A stretch of 64,000 nucleotides of DNA from Clostridium sp. Marseille-P2415 (GTDB taxonomy: Bacteria > Bacillota > Clostridia > Lachnospirales > Lachnospiraceae): contig NZ_LT732526.1 in the NCBI RefSeq assembly GCF_900155545.1, forward strand, positions 3,682,286-3,746,285, written 5' to 3'. Position 1 is the first letter of the stretch. Each line of letters begins with the position of its first letter. The position numbers and the translations under genes are program-made. Shown piece after piece: positions 17,461 to 26,179 of this stretch. The notes below the pieces were generated by a model, which worked only from the letters and a program-made list of their open reading frames with translations, did no database searches and was not told the origin of the DNA.

Positions 17461-18480
17461 TTAATTATTAAAAGAACAATCCTTAACGTTTGCACCGACG
17501 ATCACATCTTTGCTTTTACCGCTTACGGAGATACAGCCTGTAAATTGATGCTTGCCGGAAGACGGTGCCTTGGGGAAATAGAAATTAACGCCGTTGCTTG
17601 TGCCGGTACAGTTTTTAAGAGTAATATAACCGGTATTATTATTCTGGTCATAACCTCTTTTTCTGTTGCCGGTTGCCACACATCCTTCCAGATAGTGGTT
17701 GTCCGCAGTATAATCGCCGCCTACTTTGAATCCCTGTCCGTTTCCGTCGCCCTTTCCATTGTAAGATGCTTCGCAATTATAAACTTTCACGGCATTTCCG
17801 GCTCTAAAAAAATCAAAACCGTCATCAGAATTGTTCAAAGCCGTACAGTTTTCAAATACGTTTCCGGGTCCAATGTCTAATTTGGCGGCAAAGCCGTCGG
17901 CGTTCTCCCCGTTGGTTTTGGAATCAAAATTATCGGTCGATGTAACTCTGGTGATCCGGTTGTTTGAGGCACCGTTGCTCATCTGGAGTCCGGTATCGCC
18001 GCAGCCCGAAATGTTACAGTCCTGAACCCGGTTATTATTTCCGCTGATATATATTCCGTTATCACCGGCATTTTTGATTGTAAGGCCGGCGATGATCCAG
18101 TAATTCCCGGAAATCTGGAAACCTCTGGAGCTGTCTGCGTAGGGCTGTCCGGAGAAATCGACCACTGGCTTATGTCCGCTGTAATTCATAATTTTAATTG
18201 GTTCACCGGAAGTCCCGTTTGCGCTCAGCTTGAAAGTCGATGAATAGCTATGCGTCCCGTTCATTAAAAATATGGTAGTTCCTGCATTTGCCTTTGATAA
18301 AGCCTTTGTTAATGTTTTAAAAGGCTTTTCCTTTGTCATTCCGTCGTTGGAATCACTTCCGCTTGGTGATACATAATAATAGGTGGTAGCCGCGCTTGCC
18401 GGAATTTGACTGAAGTAACATAAACTAGCAATCATTAAACAAGTCATGATGATACTGGTGATTCTTTTCCCTTTTCTCAT
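17461..18480 (-). CDS. Secreted pectate lyase, PL9-type parallel beta-helix
   Basis: Signal peptide (residues 1-30, ends PASA-A) followed by a right-handed beta-helix. Residues around NADGFAAKL (Asp195) and NNSDDGFDFF (Asp219, Asp220, Asp223) have the same spacing as the calcium-binding aspartates of Dickeya Pel9A; Lys252 in GQGFKVGG is the likely catalytic base. The enzyme should cleave polygalacturonate by beta-elimination outside the cell. Length 339 aa is close to a bare PL9 catalytic domain, with no carbohydrate-binding or anchor module. GAAAGGAG precedes the start. It is divergent from the GntR sugar operon. Confidence 0.85.
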   Translation of the reverse strand: MRKGKRITSIIMTCLMIASLCYFSQIPASAATTYYYVSPSGSDSNDGMTKEKPFKTLTKALSKANAGTTIFLMNGTHSYSSTFKLSANGTSGEPIKIMNYSGHKPVVDFSGQPYADSSRGFQISGNYWIIAGLTIKNAGDNGIYISGNNNRVQDCNISGCGDTGLQMSNGASNNRITRVTSTDNFDSKTNGENADGFAAKLDIGPGNVFENCTALNNSDDGFDFFRAGNAVKVYNCEASYNGKGDGNGQGFKVGGDYTADNHYLEGCVATGNRKRGYDQNNNTGYITLKNCTGTSNGVNFYFPKAPSSGKHQFTGCISVSGKSKDVIVGANVKDCSFNN

Positions 18481-18790
18481 AATTAAAACTCCTTTCTTAT
18501 TTATCTAGATCCCGTACCAGTTATTTGGTTCGGTTTTTCTAGCGAAAAGTAAATGAATGCAGCCTGTGTGAATATTCAGCATACCAACGCCTTATTTATG
18601 GAATATTTATCAAATTTTGTTAATATCAGTATATCATATTGTTTTGAAGGATGTAAAGTATTTTAAAATAATCTTAATCATTATCTATATTTTATTAAGA
18701 AAATTTCTTACAGTAAAATCCTGTTAATACTTAATAGGGCAGCGATTAAATCCTTTAAATTCTTCAAATAATATGTACAAAATCAAAAAC

Positions 18791-18810
18791 AACATACCAA
18801 TTGGTATGTT
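18791..18810. promoter_or_regulatory. Perfect 20-bp palindrome in the lyase/GntR divergent region
   Basis: AACATACCAATTGGTATGTT is identical on both strands. Palindromes of this length in a divergent promoter region usually bind a dimeric repressor. The candidate regulator is the GntR product next to it, though the sequence differs from the dyad at 19002-19015. Confidence 0.55.
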
Positions 18811-18922
18811 GATAATATAAAAGGTATGATGAATTATTTTGAATATTTGTATAATATGAATAAAATTACCGGGATGTAATTGTGATATTATAATAAAAAG
18901 TTAAATAAATATAAAAAATATA

Positions 18923-18951
18923 TTTACATACGTCATATGTTATGCTAGTAT
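18923..18951 (+). promoter_or_regulatory. Promoter of the GntR-sugar operon with overlapping dyad
   Basis: TTTACA (18923-18928), 17 bases, TAGTAT (18946-18951). The dyad ACATA-CGTCA-TATGT (18926-18940) fills the spacer, so a bound regulator would block polymerase. Confidence 0.6.
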
Positions 18952-19001
18952 TAGGACAGACGAAAAACAAAAATAACCAAATAGGAACATCAAAACAATT
19001 T

Positions 19002-19015
19002 ATTTGTATACAAAT
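19002..19015 (+). promoter_or_regulatory. GntR-type operator before gntR
   Basis: ATTTGTATACAAAT is a perfect 14-bp palindrome with the TnGTATACnA core typical of FadR-subfamily GntR regulators. It lies downstream of the promoter and 32 bases before the GntR start, which fits autoregulation. Confidence 0.6.
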
Positions 19016-19046
19016 TACACATGCGGATTTGCGAAAAGGAGGAGCT

Positions 19047-19754
19047 ATGAGAAGAAATATAGATAAGATGCAGAATATGGATGTTCTTCCCATGGCAACG
19101 GCTCAAAAGGTGAAGACCATGATCATCCAGAGGGAGATGAAGCCGGGAGACCGGCTGCCTACGGAGAAGGAACTGACAGAGTTTTTTGGGGTAAGCCGTT
19201 CTACATTAAGAGAAGCCATGAAGTTTTTAAGGGCAGAAAATGTAGTGGTCATCCGCCAGGGAAGCGGAACCTTTGTCAGTGCGGGAACAGGGATTGGAGA
19301 AGATCCGCTGGGACTGCATTTTACGGACCAGAAGTATCTGATCCAGAATCTGTTTGAAACCCGGATGTTAATTGAACCTCAGATTGCGGGGCTGGCGGTA
19401 CAAAGGGCTACGCCTCAGGATATGAAGAATCTGGAGCGGCTGGTAGCGGAGATGGACCAGATTCAGATCAACAGTACCTCCACGGCAGAGATGGACGTGC
19501 AGTTCCATACTGCGGTAGCGGAATGCACCCATAATGAAGTACTCATTCGGGTGGTCCCCATAATCAATGAATCCATCAGGCGCAGCCACGTAGAAACCCA
19601 TAATGACCTTGAGAGCTTCAAGCGGGCAAAGCGAAGCCACAGGGGTATTTATAAAGCAATTGCCGACGGCAGCTATATGGAAGCTAAATTTCTGGCCGAA
19701 CGGCATGTGTGGGAAACACTAAATGATGTAAGGGAAAGGGAGGAACAAAAATGA
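19047..19754 (+). CDS. GntR-family regulator, FadR/FCD subfamily
   Basis: Winged-helix DNA-binding domain (residues ~15-80: RLPTEKELTEFFGVSRSTLREAMKFL, then RQGSGTFV) plus an all-helical FCD ligand domain with candidate metal-binding residues (Asp and His in MDVQFHTAVAE, His in a later helix). ATG 19047 has AGGAGG at 19037-19042. The frame is open further upstream but unsupported. Stop overlaps the binding-protein start (ATGA). Probable local repressor of the transporter-transketolase operon, responding to a sugar acid or phosphate derivative. Confidence 0.92.
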   Translation: MRRNIDKMQNMDVLPMATAQKVKTMIIQREMKPGDRLPTEKELTEFFGVSRSTLREAMKFLRAENVVVIRQGSGTFVSAGTGIGEDPLGLHFTDQKYLIQNLFETRMLIEPQIAGLAVQRATPQDMKNLERLVAEMDQIQINSTSTAEMDVQFHTAVAECTHNEVLIRVVPIINESIRRSHVETHNDLESFKRAKRSHRGIYKAIADGSYMEAKFLAERHVWETLNDVREREEQK

Positions 19755-21109
19755 TGAAACGATTACTCGGAAAGAAAACAATGGCAGCTCTGATGGCAGC
19801 TCTAATGGCTGCAGGAGCAATGGCAGGCTGTTCTTCGGGCAGCAAAGAGACCACAGCAGCAGAGACCACAGCAGCAGGTACAAACACTACAACAGCAGGT
19901 ACGCAGACCACCTCGGCAAAGGAAGGACAGGCTCCTGCCGGGGATATAAAACCGTGTACCATAAAATTCCGTTATTGGGCTGATAATACGGAGTATTCCC
20001 AGCTCATGCAGGATATTATCAAAAAATTCAATGACGAAAACGGGAAGGGGATAACCGTAGTCGGAGAAGAGAGCCCCTGGGATGGAGGCGCATACTCGGA
20101 GAACCTCTTTAATGCCAAGATGGGCGGCGGGGATATCGACTGTGCCACATGGAAACTCACTTCCACGCCATTGTTTGTAAATAACGACCTTTTGGCTGAC
20201 TTAACGCCGATGATTGATGCCTGGGATAAAAAAGCGGATATTGATGATAATATTTACAGCATTATGAAAGAGGCCGGAGACATGGAACGGATCTACGTAA
20301 TGCCATGGAATGTCCAGGTTCTGTATGTATATTACAGACCATCCATCTTTGAAAAGGCAGGGATCGAGGTGCCGAAGACCTATGAGGAATTCCTGCAGGC
20401 AATTGAAAAGTGCACCATGGATACGAATGGTGACGGAAAGACCGACGTATACGGCTATGGTATGAGAGGCGCAAAGGGCGGCCAGGAGCCATGGGGCAGC
20501 TTTGTATATGGACGGGGTGGAAGTTTTGATGATCTGACAACGCCTGAGGCGGTACAGGGCATGCAGGATTTCATTGATATTTATAAAAAAGGCTATGTAC
20601 CTCCCACAGCGACCAGTGACGGATTCAGTGAGATCATTGCCAACTTCCAGTCAGGACTGACTGCAATGACCATTCACCATACAGGGTCCAGCAAGGATAT
20701 GGAAAAAATATTCGGGGATGATGTATCTGCATTTCCATTCCCGGCAGGCAAGGGTCAGTGGACATCAATGGGTGATACGGAAACAGTTATATTCGAATCC
20801 TGTGAGAACAAAGAGGCTGCCTTTGAGTGGGTATCCTATCTGGCAGCAGGAGAAGGTCAGAAAATGTGGTGTGAGGGAACCGGTAATGTTCCGGTAAGCA
20901 AGAGCGTCCAGGAGTCTGATTTCTTCCAGAATAACCGTTTTATGAAAGCCTCCATTGACGGACAGAAGTTTGCAGGTATCGTTCCGATCCTTGATACGAC
21001 AACCGAGTGGATCTCCAATCTTTGGCCGAATACTGTTTCTCAGGCGCTGACCGGAAGCATTTCTGCCGAACAGTGTATGAAGACCTTACAGGATGGGCTG
21101 TATCAATAG
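19751..21109 (+). CDS. ABC sugar transporter solute-binding lipoprotein
   Basis: Family 1 extracellular binding protein. Lipobox MAGC (Cys27), then a Thr-rich linker and the two-lobed binding domain; TDVYGYGMRGAKGG and the C-terminal NTVSQALTG region are typical. Start overlaps the GntR stop. A hairpin follows the gene, consistent with higher expression of the binding protein than of the permeases. The ligand is unknown; aromatic residues characteristic of oligosaccharide binding proteins (several Trp) are present. Confidence 0.92.
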   Translation: MMKRLLGKKTMAALMAALMAAGAMAGCSSGSKETTAAETTAAGTNTTTAGTQTTSAKEGQAPAGDIKPCTIKFRYWADNTEYSQLMQDIIKKFNDENGKGITVVGEESPWDGGAYSENLFNAKMGGGDIDCATWKLTSTPLFVNNDLLADLTPMIDAWDKKADIDDNIYSIMKEAGDMERIYVMPWNVQVLYVYYRPSIFEKAGIEVPKTYEEFLQAIEKCTMDTNGDGKTDVYGYGMRGAKGGQEPWGSFVYGRGGSFDDLTTPEAVQGMQDFIDIYKKGYVPPTATSDGFSEIIANFQSGLTAMTIHHTGSSKDMEKIFGDDVSAFPFPAGKGQWTSMGDTETVIFESCENKEAAFEWVSYLAAGEGQKMWCEGTGNVPVSKSVQESDFFQNNRFMKASIDGQKFAGIVPILDTTTEWISNLWPNTVSQALTGSISAEQCMKTLQDGLYQ

Positions 21110-21124
21110 GTAATATAAATGTCA

Positions 21125-21148
21125 GGGGCTGCTTAAATATGCAGCCCC
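21125..21148 (+). terminator. Intercistronic hairpin after the binding-protein gene
   Basis: GGGGCTGC / GCAGCCCC, a perfect 8-bp stem with an 8-base loop and no T-tract. Such hairpins after binding-protein genes usually stabilise the upstream message or attenuate readthrough to the permease genes. Confidence 0.6.
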
Positions 21149-21172
21149 AACCAGTTAGGAGGGAAAATACCA

Positions 21173-22045
21173 ATGGTTAAGAAACGGACAATATGGCCGT
21201 ATGTATTAGTTGCTCCGGCAGTGCTTATCATCCTGTGCGTGGTGTTCATACCGGTTATCAATGCAATCATTATGAGCTTTCAGAACTATGATCTCAGAAG
21301 ACCGAAGGAGATTGCATTTAACGGAATTTCCAACTATGCGGCAGCATGCAGGGATCCGCTCTTCTGGGGGGCTCTCTGGCGGACCGTTGTCTGGGTGGTA
21401 TGCGGTGTTGGCTTTCAGTTCCTGCTCGGTTTTATTCTGGCTCTTCTTTTAAACAAGGAGTTTGCAGGGCGGGGAGTGGTCAGGGCGGTCAGCATGATTC
21501 CCTGGGTTACGCCGGGTGTTTTGATCGGATTGATGTGGAGATGGATCTATGACGGGAACTTCGGCGTGCTGAACGATCTATTGTTAAAGTTTCATTTGAT
21601 TACGGATAAGATTCCGTTTTTGTCCCAGGTGACGACCGCGTTTCCAAGTGTCATTGTCACGATTATATGGCAGGGGATACCGTTTTTCGCACTCATGCTT
21701 CTGGCAGCCTTACAGGGAGTGCCGGCTGATATTTACGAGGCTTCTGACATTGACGGGGCATCGCCCTGGCAGAAGTTATTTTATATAACCATTCCGTCAA
21801 TTAAAAATACGATTTTTGTGACGGCGCTGCTCCGCGTCATCTGGGTTGCCAATTCCGTGGATGTGATCTTTAACATGACAGAAGGCGGACCGGCCTATTC
21901 TACCCAGACGCTCAGCGTTTATATTTTCAATAAGGGAAATGCGCTGAATCTGGGTTATGCATCGGCAATGGCATTATTGCTGGCAGTACTTCTGTTATTT
22001 GCGGCGGTTCCGTATCTGAGAATGAATTTTAAAGAGGAGGTGTAA
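21173..22045 (+). CDS. ABC sugar transporter permease (MalF-like)
   Basis: Inner-membrane permease with six predicted helices and the EAA loop EASDIDGASPWQKLFYITIP that contacts the ATPase. 290 aa, normal for this family. AGGAGGG precedes ATG 21173. No ATPase gene is in the operon; clostridial sugar importers commonly share one MsmX-like ATPase encoded elsewhere. Confidence 0.93.
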   Translation: MVKKRTIWPYVLVAPAVLIILCVVFIPVINAIIMSFQNYDLRRPKEIAFNGISNYAAACRDPLFWGALWRTVVWVVCGVGFQFLLGFILALLLNKEFAGRGVVRAVSMIPWVTPGVLIGLMWRWIYDGNFGVLNDLLLKFHLITDKIPFLSQVTTAFPSVIVTIIWQGIPFFALMLLAALQGVPADIYEASDIDGASPWQKLFYITIPSIKNTIFVTALLRVIWVANSVDVIFNMTEGGPAYSTQTLSVYIFNKGNALNLGYASAMALLLAVLLLFAAVPYLRMNFKEEV

Positions 22046-22047
22046 GG

Positions 22048-22884
22048 ATGAAAAAACAAGTTGACATAAAAAAGATTATGTGTGTTTACCTTCCTTTGAT
22101 TGTAATTCTTCTCTTTATCTTATTTCCGTTTTATTGGACGCTCATTACGTCTGTAAAGCCCGGGGATGAACTTTACGGCATGGTTGTTACATACTGGCCG
22201 AGATCTGTTACGTTTGAGTCCTACCGGAAGCTTTTTACAACAACGGTCAATTTCCTTGCTGCGATCAAGAACAGCTTCATCGTGGCCGCAATGACAACCC
22301 TGGTATCTTTAACGGCATCGACCCTTGCGGCATATGCTTTTTCCAGATACCAGTTTACCGGAAGAAAGATTCTGATGTGTACCTTCCTCTGCAACAATAT
22401 GTTCCCAACGGTATTGCTGCTGATCCCGCTGTATTCCATTATGCGTAAGATGGGGCTGCTGTACACACCGGCCTCTCTGGTTTTATCTTATACCACATTT
22501 ACCATTCCGTTTTCCGTATGGCTGCTGTTGGGGTTCTTAAATGACCTTCCCATGTCGTTAGAGGAAGCGGCTCTGGTAGACGGCTGCAACAGAGGTACTG
22601 CTTTTGTAAAGATCATTCTTCCGATTCTGGGGCCCTGCCTGGTTGCTACCGGTGTTTACATCTTTATGACATCATGGAATGAATATACATTTGCCGTGAT
22701 GTTTACCAATACAGAAACACGTACCATTCCGGTAGCATTAAAGAGCCTGATCGGACAGCTTGGGGTTCAATGGGATCTGCTTACTGCGGGTGGTATCATA
22801 ACCATTATACCGGTATGTATCATGTTCTTCTTCGCTCAGAAGCGATTAGTGGAAGGCTTGACAGCAGGAGCAGTCAAAGGTTAA
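22048..22884 (+). CDS. ABC sugar transporter permease (MalG-like)
   Basis: Second permease, six predicted helices, EAA loop EEAALVDGCNRGTAFVKIILP. 278 aa. It follows the first permease by two bases, so translation is coupled. Together with the lipoprotein at 19751 it completes the membrane part of one importer. Confidence 0.93.
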   Translation: MKKQVDIKKIMCVYLPLIVILLFILFPFYWTLITSVKPGDELYGMVVTYWPRSVTFESYRKLFTTTVNFLAAIKNSFIVAAMTTLVSLTASTLAAYAFSRYQFTGRKILMCTFLCNNMFPTVLLLIPLYSIMRKMGLLYTPASLVLSYTTFTIPFSVWLLLGFLNDLPMSLEEAALVDGCNRGTAFVKIILPILGPCLVATGVYIFMTSWNEYTFAVMFTNTETRTIPVALKSLIGQLGVQWDLLTAGGIITIIPVCIMFFFAQKRLVEGLTAGAVKG

Positions 22885-22909
22885 GCCGTTAATAAGGAGG
22901 AAAATAATT

Positions 22910-23710
22910 ATGCAGTACGATTTGAAGGCAAAAGAATTGCGGGCAGAGATCCTTAAGATGTTATTTGCCTGCCAGTCAGGACATCCAGGAGGATCCTTAT
23001 CCTGTGTGGAGATGCTTATGGCGCTCTATTATGAAGTAATGAACGTGGACCCTAAGAATCCGGATAAACCGGACAGGGACCGCCTGGTATTAAGCAAAGG
23101 ACATGCATGCCCTGCTTTATATGCGGTCCTTGCAGACCTGGGGTATTTCCCAAAGGAGGATCTGGCAGGGCTCAGGCAGATTGACAGCCACTTACAGGGC
23201 CATCCGGACTGTACAAAGACACCTGGAGTAGATATGAATACCGGTTCTTTAGGGCAGGGTGCATCCCTTGCAATGGGCCTGGCACTTGCCGCGAAGCACG
23301 CGGGAGCGTCCTATAAGGTTTATGCGGTCCTGGGTGATGGGGAATGCCAGGAAGGGCTTGTATGGGAAGCAGCTATGGCGGCCGCCCATTACAAGCTGGA
23401 TAATCTCACATTCATGCTGGATTATAACAGGCTTCAGATTGACGGAAGCAATGAGGAAGTAATGGGCCTTGGAGATATTATTAAGAAATTTGAGGCATTC
23501 GGGTTTGCGTGCATGGAAGCTGACGGACATGATATCAATGCCATAACAAAGGCTTTAAAGGCTCCGGTATCAGGCAAGCCGAAATTTATCTGCTGCAATA
23601 CCATAAAAGGAAAAGGGGTTTCCTATATGGAGAACCAGTACGGCTGGCATGGAAAGCCCATGAATGCAGAAGAATTTGACCAGGCAATGAAAGAGCAGGA
23701 GGTAGGATAA
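22910..23710 (+). CDS. Transketolase, N-terminal (thiamine diphosphate) subunit
   Basis: First half of a two-subunit transketolase that moves two-carbon ketol units between sugar phosphates. The ThDP motif GDGECQEG...N is present, as are KGHACPALYAVL and DIDSHLQGHP-like substrate-side histidines (LRQIDSHLQGHPD). 266 aa, the usual size for this half. The partner starts immediately after the stop. A separate single-chain transketolase is at 34443, so this pair probably has a specialised job tied to the imported sugar. Confidence 0.93.
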   Translation: MQYDLKAKELRAEILKMLFACQSGHPGGSLSCVEMLMALYYEVMNVDPKNPDKPDRDRLVLSKGHACPALYAVLADLGYFPKEDLAGLRQIDSHLQGHPDCTKTPGVDMNTGSLGQGASLAMGLALAAKHAGASYKVYAVLGDGECQEGLVWEAAMAAAHYKLDNLTFMLDYNRLQIDGSNEEVMGLGDIIKKFEAFGFACMEADGHDINAITKALKAPVSGKPKFICCNTIKGKGVSYMENQYGWHGKPMNAEEFDQAMKEQEVG

Positions 23711-24637
23711 ATGGGAAAGTCGCTGAGAGTTGCTTATGGAGAATCCCTTGTAAAATTAGGGGCAGAAAATGAGAAAGTAGTGGTGCTGGATGCGGATCTG
23801 GCACATGCCACCCAGACCTGTATGTTTAAAGAGGAGTATCCGGACCGTTTCTTTAATATGGGAATTGCGGAAGCAAACATGATGTGCGCGGCAGCAGGCT
23901 TTGCAAATACCGGATACATACCATTTGCCAGTACTTTCGCATTATTCGGGGCTGGGCGGGCCTATGAGCAGATCCGTAATTCCATCTGCTACACCAATGC
24001 AAATGTGAAGTTCGGCTTTTCCCATTCCGGCCTTTCCGTAGGAGAGGATGGAGGAAGCCACCAGTCCTTCGAAGACATTGCTCTTATGAGGGAAATGCCT
24101 CATATGACCATCTTTGTTCCCTGTGATCCGGCGGAAACGGAGAAAGCCGTGATGGCCGCAGCTGAAATAAACGGACCGGTGTACATTCGGGTGGCAAGAC
24201 CGGTTTGCGAGGATATAACAACCCGGGAAACACCATTTATACCAGGCAAAGCCAATGTGATGAGAGAAGGGAATGACGTCTGTATCATATCCTGCGGTCT
24301 GATGATCCCTGAGGCATTAAAGGCTGCTGAAGAACTTGAGAAGGAAGGCATCCATGCTTCTGTTGTGAATATGCATACCATCAAACCGATTGATAAAGAC
24401 ATCATTTTAAAAATGAATGAAACCTGTAAAGGCATTGTAACGCTGGAGGAGCATTCCGTGATCGGGGGTCTTGGCTCTGCGGTTGCAGAAGTCCTGGCCG
24501 GTCATGCAGGAGCAAGATTTGCAATCATGGGCATACAGGATAAATTTGGAAAGTCGGGAAAACCGGACCAGCTTTTTGAAGCTTACGGACTGACCGCCGG
24601 ACATGTAGTAAAAACCTGCAGAGAGCTGTTAAAATAA
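23711..24637 (+). CDS. Transketolase, C-terminal (pyrimidine-binding) subunit
   Basis: Second half of the split transketolase: ThDP pyrimidine-binding region with the activating Glu (FFNMGIAEANM), FSHSGLSVGEDGGSHQ and the C-terminal transketolase domain. 308 aa. ATG directly abuts the previous stop codon. Split transketolases with this order occur in housekeeping loci but also in pathways for unusual sugars such as apiose and sulfoquinovose. Confidence 0.92.
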   Translation: MGKSLRVAYGESLVKLGAENEKVVVLDADLAHATQTCMFKEEYPDRFFNMGIAEANMMCAAAGFANTGYIPFASTFALFGAGRAYEQIRNSICYTNANVKFGFSHSGLSVGEDGGSHQSFEDIALMREMPHMTIFVPCDPAETEKAVMAAAEINGPVYIRVARPVCEDITTRETPFIPGKANVMREGNDVCIISCGLMIPEALKAAEELEKEGIHASVVNMHTIKPIDKDIILKMNETCKGIVTLEEHSVIGGLGSAVAEVLAGHAGARFAIMGIQDKFGKSGKPDQLFEAYGLTAGHVVKTCRELLK

Positions 24638-24656
24638 AGGGAGGGTCAAAATAAAA

Positions 24657-25052
24657 ATGAATATTGCGGATTATGAATTTGCCGGTGAAGGCATGCAGAG
24701 AGTATACGAAAATGAGAAATGGACTGTTGGCATCAAAAACTGGAAACCGGCCAATGACGTCACTGGAATTGACTGTCTGGAAAGGCATAATAAAACGGAT
24801 GAACTCTTTGTGCTGACAGAAGGTGCATGCACCCTTATTTATGCCAATGAAACGGAGAAAGGCCTGGAATTCGGCGCTGTTAAAATGGTGCCAGGAAAGG
24901 TATTTAACATACCGGCATCCCTGTGGCATAATACCATCACCCAGAAAGATACAAAAATGATTTTAATAGAAGATTCCAATACTTCTATGGAAAACAGTGA
25001 TATATTACAGCTTGATCAAGAGCAGATTGCAAAGATAAGAAGTCTTGCATAA
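24657..25052 (+). CDS. Small cupin-like protein
   Basis: 131 aa with a cupin pattern: [19 protein letters not shown] (His, Glu on the first motif) and [11 protein letters not shown] (His on the second), which would form a metal site in a beta-barrel. Length fits a single-domain cupin. It lies between the transketolase and transaldolase genes, so it may be a sugar epimerase or isomerase, or a sensor, for the same pathway. GGGAGG precedes the start. Function not known. Confidence 0.7.
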   Translation: MNIADYEFAGEGMQRVYENEKWTVGIKNWKPANDVTGIDCLERHNKTDELFVLTEGACTLIYANETEKGLEFGAVKMVPGKVFNIPASLWHNTITQKDTKMILIEDSNTSMENSDILQLDQEQIAKIRSLA

Positions 25053-25069
25053 AGGAAGAAGAGGAAAAC

Positions 25070-25726
25070 ATGAAATTTTTTGTTGATACAGCCAATGTAG
25101 AAGACATCAGAAAAGCCAATGATATGGGGATCATCTGCGGCGTTACCACCAATCCTTCCCTGATCGCTATGGAAGGAAGGGATTTTAAAGAGGTTATAAA
25201 GGAAATCACAGCCATCGTTGACGGACCTATAAACGGAGAGGTTAAGGCAACAACCGTTGATGCGGAAGGTATGATCCGGGAAGGAAGGGAGATCGCTGCC
25301 ATTCATCCCAATATGGTGGTTAAAATTCCAATGACAATAGAGGGTTTAAAGGCGGTCAAGGTACTGAACGGGGAAGGTATTAAGACCAATGTAACTCTGG
25401 TATTTTCCGCTGCGCAGGCTCTTTTGGCCGTACGCGCGGGAGCTTCCTATGTATCGCCGTTTCTGGGCCGCCTCGACGATATTTCCATGAAAGGCATTGT
25501 CCTGATCGGGGAAATAACCGAGATTTTTAAAATAAACCATATTAAAACGGAAATAATAGCTGCCAGCATCCGCAATCCCATTCATGTAACCGATTGTGCA
25601 AAAGCGGGTGCCGATATTGCCACTGTCCCATATAAGGTATTGGAACAAATGGTAAATCATCCGCTGACCGCTCAGGGAATTGCCAAGTTCCAGGCTGATT
25701 ATAAGGCGGTATTCGGGGAAGCGTAA
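25070..25726 (+). CDS. Transaldolase (TalC/FSA-like family)
   Basis: Schiff-base aldolase of the short transaldolase family. The lysine is Lys85 in NMVVKIPMT, the same number as in E. coli fructose-6-phosphate aldolase. Two diagnostic positions favour transaldolase over aldolase: GEVKATT has Glu where FSA has Gln59, and SPFLGRLDD has Phe where FSA has Tyr. So it likely transfers a dihydroxyacetone unit. 218 aa. Last gene of the GntR operon. Confidence 0.88.
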   Translation: MKFFVDTANVEDIRKANDMGIICGVTTNPSLIAMEGRDFKEVIKEITAIVDGPINGEVKATTVDAEGMIREGREIAAIHPNMVVKIPMTIEGLKAVKVLNGEGIKTNVTLVFSAAQALLAVRAGASYVSPFLGRLDDISMKGIVLIGEITEIFKINHIKTEIIAASIRNPIHVTDCAKAGADIATVPYKVLEQMVNHPLTAQGIAKFQADYKAVFGEA

Positions 25727-25736
25727 AATCATAAAA

Positions 25737-25790
25737 AGAGCGTTGCAGGATGGCTTGATGATTCCGTCATTCTGCAGCGCTCTGTTTACT
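25737..25790. terminator. Terminator of the transketolase-transaldolase operon
   Basis: AGAGCGTTGCAG / CTGCAGCGCTCT pairs over 12 positions with one G-T wobble, with a further partly paired inner region. Followed by GTTTACTG. It also overlaps the 3' end of the convergent gene on the minus strand. Confidence 0.7.
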
Positions 25791-26037
25791 GTAGTCCTTC
25801 TTTGTATTTCTTTAATGCTTCCGCAAGCTGGTCCGGACAGGAGGTAGGCCGGTAACCGCAACGGATCCCCTCCAGGCGCCGGATGGCTTCATCGACTTCC
25901 ATTCCTTCCACCAGGCGGGCTACGCCCTGGGTATTGCCGGAGCAGCCTCCTACGAACTGAACGTGGGACAGCCTGTTGTCTTCCACATCAAAATTGATTT
26001 CCTGCGAACAAACGCCATGTGTTTTAAATTTCATCAT
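25786..26037 (-). CDS. TSCPD-domain protein (TIGR03905-type)
   Basis: 83-residue protein with the signature RPTSCPDQLAEAL near the C-terminus and GGCSGN in the middle. This small family is common in clostridia, and the same domain occurs at the end of vitamin B12-dependent ribonucleotide reductases; its own function is unknown. GGAGG lies six bases before the first ATG. The conserved cysteines suggest metal binding. Confidence 0.85.
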   Translation of the reverse strand: MMKFKTHGVCSQEINFDVEDNRLSHVQFVGGCSGNTQGVARLVEGMEVDEAIRRLEGIRCGYRPTSCPDQLAEALKKYKEGLQ

Positions 26038-26118
26038 TGATTCCTCCGCTTCATAAAACCTTCATTTCAATGAACCTTAAAATTATAGCGAAATCCATAA
26101 GGGGATGTCAATAGTTCT

Positions 26119-26146
26119 TTGCAAACCGGCCGGGAACCGTTATAAT
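26119..26146 (+). promoter_or_regulatory. mtnN promoter
   Basis: TTGCAA (26119-26124), 16 bases, TATAAT (26141-26146), 33 bases before the mtnN start. Good match to sigma-A promoters. Confidence 0.65.
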
Positions 26147-26179
26147 AGAAAGCAAATACCATGAAAAAGGAGGAACACG

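Larger units (their letters stand above)
18481..19046. other. Long AT-rich divergent regulatory region
   Basis: 566 bases between the pectate lyase and GntR genes with no ORF. It contains the ribosome binding site of the lyase gene, a small palindrome TGAATATTCA near 18571-18585, the 20-bp palindrome at 18791-18810, and the GntR promoter with its two operator-like dyads. The layout suits joint control of both transcription units. Confidence 0.6.

Noticed and set aside
22910-25726. Firm assignment of the operon to sulfoquinovose or apiose breakdown
   Set aside because: The marker enzymes (sulfoquinovosidase, sulfosugar isomerase, apulose kinase and similar) are absent, so only a hypothesis is given.
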